Assembly (NCBI RefSeq): GCF_037126175.1
Contig: NZ_CP146986.1
Location: 3,977,001 to 4,041,000, forward strand
From: Pseudomonas sp. RSB 5.4
Lineage (GTDB): Bacteria; Pseudomonadota; Gammaproteobacteria; Pseudomonadales; Pseudomonadaceae
Length of the DNA stretch: 64,000 bases
Direction of reading: 5' to 3'
Shown here: in pieces, positions 47,017 through 54,261 of the stretch
How the letters are laid out: each line of letters starts with the position of its first letter
Numbering within the stretch: the first letter of the stretch is position 1
Notes under the pieces: model-generated
Told to the model about the DNA's origin: nothing
Database searches by the model: none
The model's input: the letters and a program-made list of their open reading frames with translations, nothing else
Made by a program: the position numbers and the translations under genes

Positions 47017-47523
47017 TTAACAGTCCGGCTTGTCGGCGGTGAAACGTCGTGCCGGGTTCACTGCCGCGCCGAACTCGCGCAGGGCCTTGGCGCCGATCAG
47101 CAGGGGATAGTTGAAGTGACTGCGGTCGGTCAGGTTGACCTCAACGGTGCGCTTGACGTTGCCCAGGCACAGCTCCAGATCGACCACCGGACGCTTGGCG
47201 ACTTCGGTGACGTCGCGATCTTCATCGTCCTCGTCGGAGCGACTCTTGATCTTGCTGATCCGCGCGACCTTGTGCTCGTAGACCTTGTTATCGGCATCCT
47301 TGGTAGCGAGGCGAAAACGCACCCAGTCTTCGCCATCACGGGTGAAGGTCTCGATGTCCTTGGCCGACAGCGAAGCGGTCAGTGCGCCGGTGTCCATCTT
47401 GGCCTTGAGCACCTCACCACCAATTTCCGGCAGCGCGATGTATTCGTAACGCCCGTACAGGGTCGGCTCGGCGGCCATGACCGGCAGGGCGACGAGGGCA
47501 AACAGTGCAAGGAGGGATTTCAC
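47017..47523 (-). CDS. Retropepsin-like ATP-dependent zinc protease family protein, exported
   Basis: A 168-residue protein with a signal peptide (about 1-18, ending VMA|AE) and the Zn_protease/RimB-like aspartyl domain: the catalytic-type motif is KMDTGALTASLSA, and the NYPLLIGAKALREFGAAVNP region closes the fold. The family is named ATP-dependent zinc protease, but it is retropepsin-like, and this exported form has unknown substrates. The start is GTG 47523. It is 68 bases upstream of creB on the same strand. Confidence 0.83.
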   Translation of the reverse strand: MKSLLALFALVALPVMAAEPTLYGRYEYIALPEIGGEVLKAKMDTGALTASLSAKDIETFTRDGEDWVRFRLATKDADNKVYEHKVARISKIKSRSDEDDEDRDVTEVAKRPVVDLELCLGNVKRTVEVNLTDRSHFNYPLLIGAKALREFGAAVNPARRFTADKPDC

Positions 47524-47833
47524 GTAGAGGGCTTCCTTGGAAAATGAGGGCGTCAGACGCGAGATTTTAGACAGCCATTGGGCAATTCGTTCGCCCTGAA
47601 TCCGCCTTCGCGAGCAAGCCCGCTCCCACAGGGGATCGGGGATCTGTTGAAGATGGCATGCACACTGAAGATCCACTGTGGGAGCGGGCTTGCTCGCGAA
47701 GAGGCCAGCCCTGCCAGCACAGTAATCAGCTCCAGCATAGCCAGCCAAAAGTGAAACATTCGTCACCATCAATTTGGCCTGTCGCCCGAAGCCACTTATC
47801 ATGGCGCGCCCATCCGCCTTCATAGAGTTGCTT
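47524..47833. other. 310-bp divergent gap with a REP pair
   Basis: Between the divergent zinc-protease-family gene and the acyltransferase gene. It contains REP pair 14 and about 130 bases with a TATCAT -10-like element before the acyltransferase. I see no gene. Confidence 0.6.
47606..47703. repeat. REP pair 14 (type A) between divergent genes
   Basis: Standard type A units about 50 bases apart, in a divergent promoter gap, one of only two such placements here. Confidence 0.93.
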
Positions 47834-48721
47834 ATGCGCCGCCTGCTCACCGGCTGTTTCGTCACCCTGCTGCTGTTGCTCAACACCCTGATTCTGATCG
47901 GGCCATTGCTGGTCTTTGCCCTGCTCAAACTGATTGCGCCGGGGCGCTGGCGCGATTACGCCTCGTGGACGGTGATGTGGATTGCCGAGACCTGGGCGGA
48001 AATCGACAAGCTGATCTTTCGCCTGTGCATCCCCACCCAATGGGACATTCGTGGCGGCGCAGACCTGCGCGGTGACACCTCGTATCTGGTGGTCAGCAAC
48101 CACCAGTCGTGGGTCGACATTCCAGCGCTGATCCAGACCCTCAACCGGCGCACGCCGTTCTTCAAGTTCTTCCTCAAGAAAGAACTGATCTGGGTGCCGC
48201 TCCTCGGTCTGGCGTGGTGGGCGCTGGATTACCCGTTCATGAAGCGCTACAGCAAGGCGTTCCTCGCCAGGCACCCGGAGCTGGCCGGCAAGGATCTGGA
48301 AATCACCCGACAGGCCTGCGAGCTGTTCAAGCGCCAGCCGGTAACGGTGGTGAATTATCTGGAAGGTACTCGCTACACCGCGGCGAAAAGCGCGCAGCAG
48401 CAATCACCGTTCAAGCACCTGCTCAAACCCAAGGCGGGTGGCGTGGCATTTGTTCTGGCGGCGATGGGCGAACAGCTGGATGCGCTGCTCGACGTGACCG
48501 TGGTCTATCCACAGCAGAAGATTCCGGGGTTCTGGGATTTGATCAGCGGCAGCGTGCCGCGGGTGATCGTCGACATCCAGACCCGCGAACTCGACCCGGC
48601 GCTGTCGCAGGGCGATTACGAGAATGATCCGCTGTTTCGCCAGCAGGTCCAGAACTGGGTCAACCAGCTCTGGACCGAGAAGGATCAGCGCATCAGCCAA
48701 CTGCGCGGCGAGCGCGCCTGA
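47834..48721 (+). CDS. PlsC-type acyltransferase (YihG-like)
   Basis: A 295-residue membrane-anchored acyltransferase: an N-terminal hydrophobic helix (about 5-30), then the HX4D active-site motif NHQSWVD and the glycerolipid-binding YLEGTRYT motif. It probably adds an acyl chain to lysophosphatidic acid or a related lipid; E. coli YihG is such a paralogue. I start it at ATG 47834 (MRRLLTGCF), which gives a normal membrane N-terminus. Its stop is one base from the convergent DUF2780 gene. Confidence 0.88.
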   Translation: MRRLLTGCFVTLLLLLNTLILIGPLLVFALLKLIAPGRWRDYASWTVMWIAETWAEIDKLIFRLCIPTQWDIRGGADLRGDTSYLVVSNHQSWVDIPALIQTLNRRTPFFKFFLKKELIWVPLLGLAWWALDYPFMKRYSKAFLARHPELAGKDLEITRQACELFKRQPVTVVNYLEGTRYTAAKSAQQQSPFKHLLKPKAGGVAFVLAAMGEQLDALLDVTVVYPQQKIPGFWDLISGSVPRVIVDIQTRELDPALSQGDYENDPLFRQQVQNWVNQLWTEKDQRISQLRGERA

Positions 48722-48722
48722 A

Positions 48723-49280
48723 TCAGCTACCGGTGCCGGCGCCCCAGATGCTGCCCAGGCTCTGCAGCAGCGGGCCGCCGACGCCTTGGTCACCCAAGTA
48801 CTTGAGCAGCACCGGGGCAAACTGGCCGACCATGCCGCTGTCCATGCCCAACGCGCCGAAGGCATTGTTCAGGTCGCTGGTGTTCTTGACGTTACCCAGC
48901 GCGTTTTCCAGCCCGGCGGATTTGCCCGACGAGCCGAGCAACCCGCTCAACGCCGCCAGGTTGCCGCTACCGCCCGACAGTTTGTCGATGCCCGGCACTT
49001 CTTTGGCCAACTGCGAATAATCGGTGCTGCTCAATTGGTTCTTGGCCAGGCCAAGCATGGCGCTGGTGCCACCGACGGCTTGCTGCGGCGTAACGCCGAG
49101 ATCGGTGACTGCTTTCAGCAAACCAGCCGTTTCCGAGGTCGGCGCGGCGGCGGTGGCAGCGTTGCCACCCTGCATGCTTGCAGCCGCTTTTGTCACATCG
49201 TCCAGACTGAAGCCGGCAAACACCGGGCCAGCCGCAAGGGTCATCAGTGAAGCCAAGGCAATACCGCGTGAAATCTTCAT
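48723..49280 (-). CDS. DUF2780 secreted protein
   Basis: A 185-residue exported protein: signal peptide MKISRGIALASLMTLAAGPV (cleavage near FAG), then a mostly helical, glycine- and leucine-rich body typical of DUF2780 (VcgC/VcgE-like). Two repeats of the form LSGLLGSSGKSAGLENALGN and a GTSAMLGLAKNQLSS region are visible. Function unknown. It diverges from an ECF sigma gene across 148 bases, a common sign that the sigma factor may control it. Confidence 0.8.
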   Translation of the reverse strand: MKISRGIALASLMTLAAGPVFAGFSLDDVTKAAASMQGGNAATAAAPTSETAGLLKAVTDLGVTPQQAVGGTSAMLGLAKNQLSSTDYSQLAKEVPGIDKLSGGSGNLAALSGLLGSSGKSAGLENALGNVKNTSDLNNAFGALGMDSGMVGQFAPVLLKYLGDQGVGGPLLQSLGSIWGAGTGS

Positions 49281-49428
49281 TCAGACATCCTCTTGCGCTG
49301 TGGTGACCGCCCCTCAATGGGCGGCAAAACTGCCGATTTGACCGGGTTTCAGCCAGCATGTTCCTCGCCGGCGCATCCATTTTCAGCATGCCCACGTATA
49401 TAAAACGTGAAACCGCGGATAACCCGAG

Positions 49429-50064
49429 ATGAATGGCACAAGCGCTGTCCCTGAACTAGCCTGTGAACAGCCCGAGCACCGCCCTCGTCGCCCGCCCATT
49501 GCCTGGAGAGCCGTCATTTCCATCGCCGACCCTGATCAGTTGCGCCAGCTGCTGGCCCAGTGCTCACTGGGTGACCGTACTGCGTTCGAAACGCTCTATC
49601 GCAGCGTTGGCCCGCGTCTGCACGGCGTGGCCCTGCGCGTCATGGGCCGGGCGGATCTGGCCGAGGACGTGTTGCAGGAAAGCTTCGTGCGCATCTGGAA
49701 CAACGCCTCGCGCTACGAAGCCCACTTGTCGGCGCCGCTGACCTGGATGATCAACATCACTCGCAATCAGGCCATCGACCAATTACGCAAACAGCGCGAA
49801 CGGCCGCTGACCGACTTCGAACAGGACACCCTGCCGGACGATGGCCCTTCAGCCCACGACCTGTTGAACAGCAGCCGCGAAGCCAGCGCGCTGCATCGCT
49901 GCCTGGACACCCTCGACGGCATGCAGCGCCAGTCGATCAGCGTCGCCTACTTCCAGGGCCTTTCCTGCTCGGAACTGGCCGAACACCTGGCCGCACCGCT
50001 GGGCTCGGTGAAGTCGTGGATTCGTCGTGGCATGGAGCGTCTGCGCAGGTGCCTTGAATCATGA
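49429..50064 (+). CDS. ECF sigma factor (RpoE/SigK type)
   Basis: A sigma-70 family protein of up to 211 residues. Region 2 is RADLAEDVLQESFVRIW, and region 4 contains SVAYFQGLSCSELAEHLAAP. The N-terminal about 25 residues (RPRRPPIAW) look non-conserved, so the true start may lie downstream; no better ATG exists. It is coupled to its anti-sigma factor by ATGA overlap, which is how this class is normally held inactive. It is not of the FecI iron type. Confidence 0.85.
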   Translation: MNGTSAVPELACEQPEHRPRRPPIAWRAVISIADPDQLRQLLAQCSLGDRTAFETLYRSVGPRLHGVALRVMGRADLAEDVLQESFVRIWNNASRYEAHLSAPLTWMINITRNQAIDQLRKQRERPLTDFEQDTLPDDGPSAHDLLNSSREASALHRCLDTLDGMQRQSISVAYFQGLSCSELAEHLAAPLGSVKSWIRRGMERLRRCLES

Positions 50065-50735
50065 ACTACCAGACCCCCGCCCTGCGCCGCGCCCTCGCTG
50101 CCGATTACGCCATTGGCCTGATGTCTGCGGCAGCGCGCAGGCGCTTTGAACAATTGCTGCTGGATGACGCAGCACTGCGAAGCGAGTTGGCGCAGTGGCA
50201 GGAGAGCCTTGCCAGCCTTACCGAAACGCTGCCGGAGCAACCGGTGCCGGATCGGGTGTGGCAAGGCATCACCGCGCGGATCGATCCGCAAGTGCTGCAC
50301 GTCCCGGAAAAACGTCCGTTCTGGAACTGGCTACGGGTCACCGCCGCGCTGTGTTCGATCGTGATCCTGGTATTCCTCGGCTCGCTGTACAACCGCGATG
50401 ACGCCCGCTACCGCGCCACCCTGCTGACCGCCGACGCGCAGCCGGCACTGAAGGTCGAGGCGCATGCCGATTATCTGCAAGTCGAGCCGCTGACATTGGC
50501 GGCAGTCGGGCCTGATCGCAGCCTGGAATTGTGGGCGATTCCAGCGGATGGCAAGCCGATTTCGCTGGGGGTGATTCCGGCGGGGGGCAAGGGCAAGGTT
50601 GAATTGAGCGCGGCGCAGAAAGTCTTGATCGGCCAGCCGATTGCGCTGGCGGTGAGTCTGGAGCCGAAGGGTGGCTCGCCGACCGGGCAGCCGACCGGGC
50701 CGGTGCTTTACCAAGGCGCCTTAGCGGCTCTCTGA
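50061..50735 (+). CDS. Anti-sigma K factor (RskA family)
   Basis: A 224-residue membrane anti-sigma factor: cytoplasmic N-terminus (about 1-90, ADYAIGLMSAAARRRFEQLL), one membrane helix (about 95-115, TAALCSIVILVFLGSLY), and a periplasmic RskA domain ending with SLEPKGGSPTGQPTGPVLYQ. It should sequester the sigma factor encoded just upstream and release it under envelope or redox stress. A REP pair follows. Confidence 0.87.
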   Translation: MNYQTPALRRALAADYAIGLMSAAARRRFEQLLLDDAALRSELAQWQESLASLTETLPEQPVPDRVWQGITARIDPQVLHVPEKRPFWNWLRVTAALCSIVILVFLGSLYNRDDARYRATLLTADAQPALKVEAHADYLQVEPLTLAAVGPDRSLELWAIPADGKPISLGVIPAGGKGKVELSAAQKVLIGQPIALAVSLEPKGGSPTGQPTGPVLYQGALAAL

Positions 50736-50752
50736 CTCTGGCACGACAAACC

Positions 50753-50888
50753 TCTGTGGCAAGGGAGCTTGCTCCCGCTGGGCTGCGAAGCGGCCCAAAT
50801 CTTGTGTGGGTAATTTTCCTGAGACGGCGCATGTGTGGATTTTACGACGGCTTCGCCGCCGAGCGGGAGCAAGCTCCCTCGCCACAGG
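50753..50888. repeat. REP pair 15 (type B)
   Basis: Type B pair between the convergent anti-sigma and fdhA genes; one base variant (CAAGGG) in the left unit. Confidence 0.92.
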
Positions 50889-50905
50889 TTTAATGCTCAT
50901 CCCAA

Positions 50906-50934
50906 TAAAAAACGGCGACCTTGAGGTCGCCGTT
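50906..50934 (-). terminator. Terminator of fdhA
   Basis: AACGGCGACC-TTGA-GGTCGCCGTT perfect 10-bp stem with an adjoining A run (U tract on the minus strand), 17 bases past the stop. Confidence 0.92.
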
Positions 50935-50950
50935 CTGCACTGCCTGAAGC

Positions 50951-52150
50951 TTACGCCGCACTGAACAACCGATGCGGATCAATCACAAACTTCTTCGGCA
51001 CACCGGCATCGAACTCGCCGTAACCTTCCGGCGCCTGATCGAGGCTGATGACTTGCACGCCCACCACTTCGGCGATGTTGATGCGGTCCCACATGATCGC
51101 CTGCATCAGTTGGCGGTTGTACTTCATCACCGGGGTCTGGCCGGTGTGGAAGCTGTGGGATTTGGCCCAGCCCAGACCGAAGCGGATGCTCAGGCTGCCC
51201 ATTTTCGCGGCGGCGTCCACGGCACCCGGATCTTCGGTCACGTACAGGCCCGGAATACCGATCTTGCCGGCCACACGCACCACGCCCATTAGCGAGTTGA
51301 GCACAGTGGCCGGTGCTTCGGCTTTCACCCCGTCATGGCCATGACCACGGGCTTCGAAGCCCACGCAGTCCACCGCGCAATCGACTTCCGGTTCGCCCAG
51401 CAGCGCGGCGATCTGCTCGTGCAGCGGCGTGTCCTTGGACAGGTCGACCACTTCAAAGCCCTGAGCCTTGGCGTGCGCCAGGCGGATGGTGTTGACGTCG
51501 CCGATGATCACCACCGCCGCCCCCAACAAACGCGCCGAGGCAGCCGCGGCCAGACCGACCGGGCCGGCGCCCGCGATATAAACGGTGCTGCCCGGGCCAA
51601 CGCCCGCCGTCACCGCACCGTGATAGCCGGTCGGCAGAATGTCGGAGAGGCAGGTCAGGTCGCGGATTTTCTCCATGGCCTTGTCGCGATCCGGCAGTTT
51701 CAGCAGGTTGAAGTCGGCGTACGGCACCAGCACGTACTCGGCCTGACCGCCAGTCCAGTCGCCCATGTCGACATAACCGTAAGCACCGCCGGCACGCGCC
51801 GGGTTGACGGTCAGGCAGACACCGGTGTGTTGCTCCTTGCAGGAACGGCAGCGCCCGCAAGCTACGTTGAACGGTACGGAGACCAGGTCGCCGATTTTCA
51901 GGTTCTCGACGTCGGAACCTTTTTCGATCACTTCGCCGGTGATTTCATGGCCCAGCACCAGACCGGTCTGCGCCGTCGTACGGCCGCGCACCATATGCTG
52001 GTCGGAGCCACAAATGTTGGTGGATACCACACGCAGGATCACCCCGTGCTCGATCTTCCTGCCGCGCGGGTCCTGCATTTTCGGATAGTCGATTTTCTGC
52101 ACTTCGACCTTGCCAGCGCCGAGATACACCACACCACGATTGCCAGACAT
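50951..52150 (-). CDS. fdhA: Glutathione-independent formaldehyde dehydrogenase
   Basis: A 399-residue zinc alcohol-dehydrogenase-family enzyme with tightly bound NAD. It oxidises formaldehyde to formate. Catalytic-zinc ligands are in NICGSDQH, the structural zinc cysteines in CGRCRSCKEQHTGVC, and the nucleotide fold in GAGPVGLAAAA. In the sarcosine region it removes formaldehyde released when sarcosine oxidase works without enough THF. It is the last gene of the minus-strand series after purU, separated by a REP pair. Confidence 0.94.
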   Translation of the reverse strand: MSGNRGVVYLGAGKVEVQKIDYPKMQDPRGRKIEHGVILRVVSTNICGSDQHMVRGRTTAQTGLVLGHEITGEVIEKGSDVENLKIGDLVSVPFNVACGRCRSCKEQHTGVCLTVNPARAGGAYGYVDMGDWTGGQAEYVLVPYADFNLLKLPDRDKAMEKIRDLTCLSDILPTGYHGAVTAGVGPGSTVYIAGAGPVGLAAAASARLLGAAVVIIGDVNTIRLAHAKAQGFEVVDLSKDTPLHEQIAALLGEPEVDCAVDCVGFEARGHGHDGVKAEAPATVLNSLMGVVRVAGKIGIPGLYVTEDPGAVDAAAKMGSLSIRFGLGWAKSHSFHTGQTPVMKYNRQLMQAIMWDRINIAEVVGVQVISLDQAPEGYGEFDAGVPKKFVIDPHRLFSAA

Positions 52151-52254
52151 GCTTTCACCTCGCTGTTGTTTTTATGGAACCGCGTTGCCCAGGCAGGCAG
52201 CGCGTTAAGTGCTCGGGTTATTGCTTGTTGGTCTTGCGTTGTCAGTTATGGCCC

Positions 52255-52350
52255 CTTCGCGAGCAAGCCCGCTCCCACAGTTGATCTTTTGTGTGACAGA
52301 GACTTGTGTTTCAACACAAATCCCCTGTGGGAGCGGGCTTGCTCGCGAAA
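52255..52350. repeat. REP pair 16 (type A) between purU and fdhA
   Basis: Type A pair with the same 42-base interior (52276-52317) as pair 13. Confidence 0.93.
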
Positions 52351-52355
52351 GCGAT

Positions 52356-53213
52356 CTAGAGAACGACCGTGCGATTGGCGTTCAAAAACACCCTTCTTTC
52401 GATGTGATAACCCACCGCCCGGGCCAGGGTCAGGCCCTCGATATCGCGCCCCTTGGCAATCAGATCCTCGGGGTAATGACTGTGATCCACCGCCTCGACG
52501 CCCTGGGCAATGATCGGCCCTTCATCGAGGTCGTTGTTGATGTAATGCGCCGTCGCGCCGACCAGCTTCACGCCCTTGTTGTAGGCCTGGTGATACGGCT
52601 TGGCACCCTTGAACCCCGGCAGCAGCGAGTGATGGATGTTGATCGCCTTGCCATCGAGCTTGCGGCACAGCTCCGGCGACAGCACCTGCATGTAGCGGGC
52701 GAGGATCACCAGTTCGGCGCCGGACTCTTCGATCACCTGCCACACCTGACGCTCCTGCGCCGGCTTGTCGTTGGGGTCGAGGGGGAAATGGTAGTAGGGA
52801 ATCTGGTGCCAGTCGGCCAAAGGCTTGAGATCCGGATGGTTGGACACCACCGCCGCGACGTCCATCGACAACTGGCCGATGCGCTGGCGGTAGAGCAAGT
52901 CGTTGAGGCAGTGATCGGCCTTGGAAACCATGATCACCACTTTTGGCCGGTAGTTCGGCGCGGTCAGCTCGAAGACCATGCCGAACGCCTGACCACGCTC
53001 GGCGAGGCCGGCGCGGAAGGACTGCTCGTCGAAGCCGTCGGGCTGACGGAATTCCACGCGAATGAAGAAACGGCCCGAGAGCCGGTCATCGAACGAATGG
53101 TGCTCGGTGACGTAGCAACCCTGCTCGAACAGAAAACGCGTCACCGCGTCCACCGTGCCGAGCACGCTGGGGCAGTCGGCGGTCAGAATCCATGTGTCTG
53201 GGGCGCGGCTCAT
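52356..53213 (-). CDS. purU: Formyltetrahydrofolate deformylase
   Basis: A 285-residue enzyme hydrolysing 10-formyl-THF to formate and THF. An N-terminal ACT domain (about 5-85, TADCPSVLGTVDAVTRF) is followed by the formyl-transferase-type domain with the active-site INIHHSLLPGFKGAKPYHQA block. It recycles one-carbon units produced by sarcosine and glycine breakdown, which explains its place between sox and fdhA. It lies 221 bases past soxG with a REP pair in the gap, so it may depend on readthrough or its own promoter. Confidence 0.93.
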   Translation of the reverse strand: MSRAPDTWILTADCPSVLGTVDAVTRFLFEQGCYVTEHHSFDDRLSGRFFIRVEFRQPDGFDEQSFRAGLAERGQAFGMVFELTAPNYRPKVVIMVSKADHCLNDLLYRQRIGQLSMDVAAVVSNHPDLKPLADWHQIPYYHFPLDPNDKPAQERQVWQVIEESGAELVILARYMQVLSPELCRKLDGKAINIHHSLLPGFKGAKPYHQAYNKGVKLVGATAHYINNDLDEGPIIAQGVEAVDHSHYPEDLIAKGRDIEGLTLARAVGYHIERRVFLNANRTVVL

Positions 53214-53255
53214 GGTGCGGTGACTCCTGTTTCAACATCTGTGAGCAGAGTGAAC

Positions 53256-53408
53256 TCTGTGGCGAGGGCGTTCTGTGGCGAGGGAGCTTGCTCCCGCTGG
53301 GTTGCGAAGCAACCCCAAGATCAGCAACCGCGTTCTTCCAGAAAGAATGCGCTCGCAGGTTTTTGCGACTGCTTCGCAGCCGAGCGGGAGCAAGCTCCCT
53401 CGCCACAA
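53256..53408. repeat. REP pair 17 (type B) with a duplicated end
   Basis: Type B pair between soxG and purU. TCTGTGGCGAGGG occurs at 53256-53268 and again at 53272-53284, so the left end is partly duplicated. Confidence 0.9.
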
Positions 53409-53434
53409 GAAGCAATCGCGGCAACCACTTAGTG

Positions 53435-54067
53435 TTACGCCTGAACGCTGAGGCCGTACTCGGCCGAAGCATCCTGCAACCACAACCACCAGTAATCCGA
53501 GAAGCTGCGACGGATCAGCAGTTCCCAGGTGTCTTCGGCGGTGTGGCGAATCATCAGCTGCGATTTGGCGAACACCGTGCCCACCGCTTTGCCGACCGGG
53601 AAGTTGTTCGGGTGCACATCGTAGCTGGTGGATTTCATCAGCACCTGACGCACGTTCGGCCCGCTCAGTTCGAGCACTTGCTGGCCGCCGCTGACGTTGA
53701 CGATCGCGATGTGCAGATCGCCCAGCGCCTCGCGCAGTTTCTGCTCGGCGGCGAACTCTTCACCGCTTGGCACGATCAGCAGCCACTCGTCCGGGCCCAT
53801 CCACTGCAGGCTGGTTTCACCTTTGACGATCACGCTCAGAGCGCCCGGCAATTCGATGCCGAGGGCCTTGTGCACACCGGCGGCGAAGGCTGCATCGTGG
53901 CCATCGCCACGAATGGTCAGGTGACCGAGGAGTTTCTTTTCACGCACGATGACGCCGGCGTTCTTGCGACCCTTGCCGACCAGGCTGGCGAGGTCGGCAT
54001 GGTGCAGCGACGACTCGGCACGGGCCCCGGTGGTCGGGCGTTGTTGGTACACGTTGGCTGTGGTCAT
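53435..54067 (-). CDS. soxG: Sarcosine oxidase gamma subunit
   Basis: A 210-residue subunit of heterotetrameric sarcosine oxidase, with homology to the GcvT-like fold. GRGKNAGV..., DEWLLIVPSG and SGPNVRQVLMKSTSYDVHPN are conserved. It helps bind THF and hold the complex together. It lies 194 bases after soxA, with REP pair 18 in between. Confidence 0.93.
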   Translation of the reverse strand: MTTANVYQQRPTTGARAESSLHHADLASLVGKGRKNAGVIVREKKLLGHLTIRGDGHDAAFAAGVHKALGIELPGALSVIVKGETSLQWMGPDEWLLIVPSGEEFAAEQKLREALGDLHIAIVNVSGGQQVLELSGPNVRQVLMKSTSYDVHPNNFPVGKAVGTVFAKSQLMIRHTAEDTWELLIRRSFSDYWWLWLQDASAEYGLSVQA

Positions 54068-54120
54068 AAAGCACCTATCTCAATTCTGTTGGTCCGGTCC
54101 TTGTGGTGGCTGTACTGCCG

Positions 54121-54214
54121 CCTTCGCGAGCAAGCTCGCTCCCACAGGGGACTGATGCCTGACACAAATTCCATTAACGACCCGGAACCTGTGGGAGCGG
54201 GCTTGCTCGCGAAT
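54121..54214. repeat. REP pair 18 (type A) between soxA and soxG
   Basis: Type A pair (left unit CAAGCTCGCTCCCA variant) inside the sox operon, between the alpha- and gamma-subunit genes. Confidence 0.92.
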
Positions 54215-54261
54215 CGATCAGACGACTCGCACCCACTGACACCCCACCGTCCCCCGAGCAA

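Noticed and set aside
49501..49530. ATT start for the ECF sigma after a GGAGAG site
   Set aside because: The position fits the family better, but ATT initiation is very rare and cannot be supported from sequence alone.
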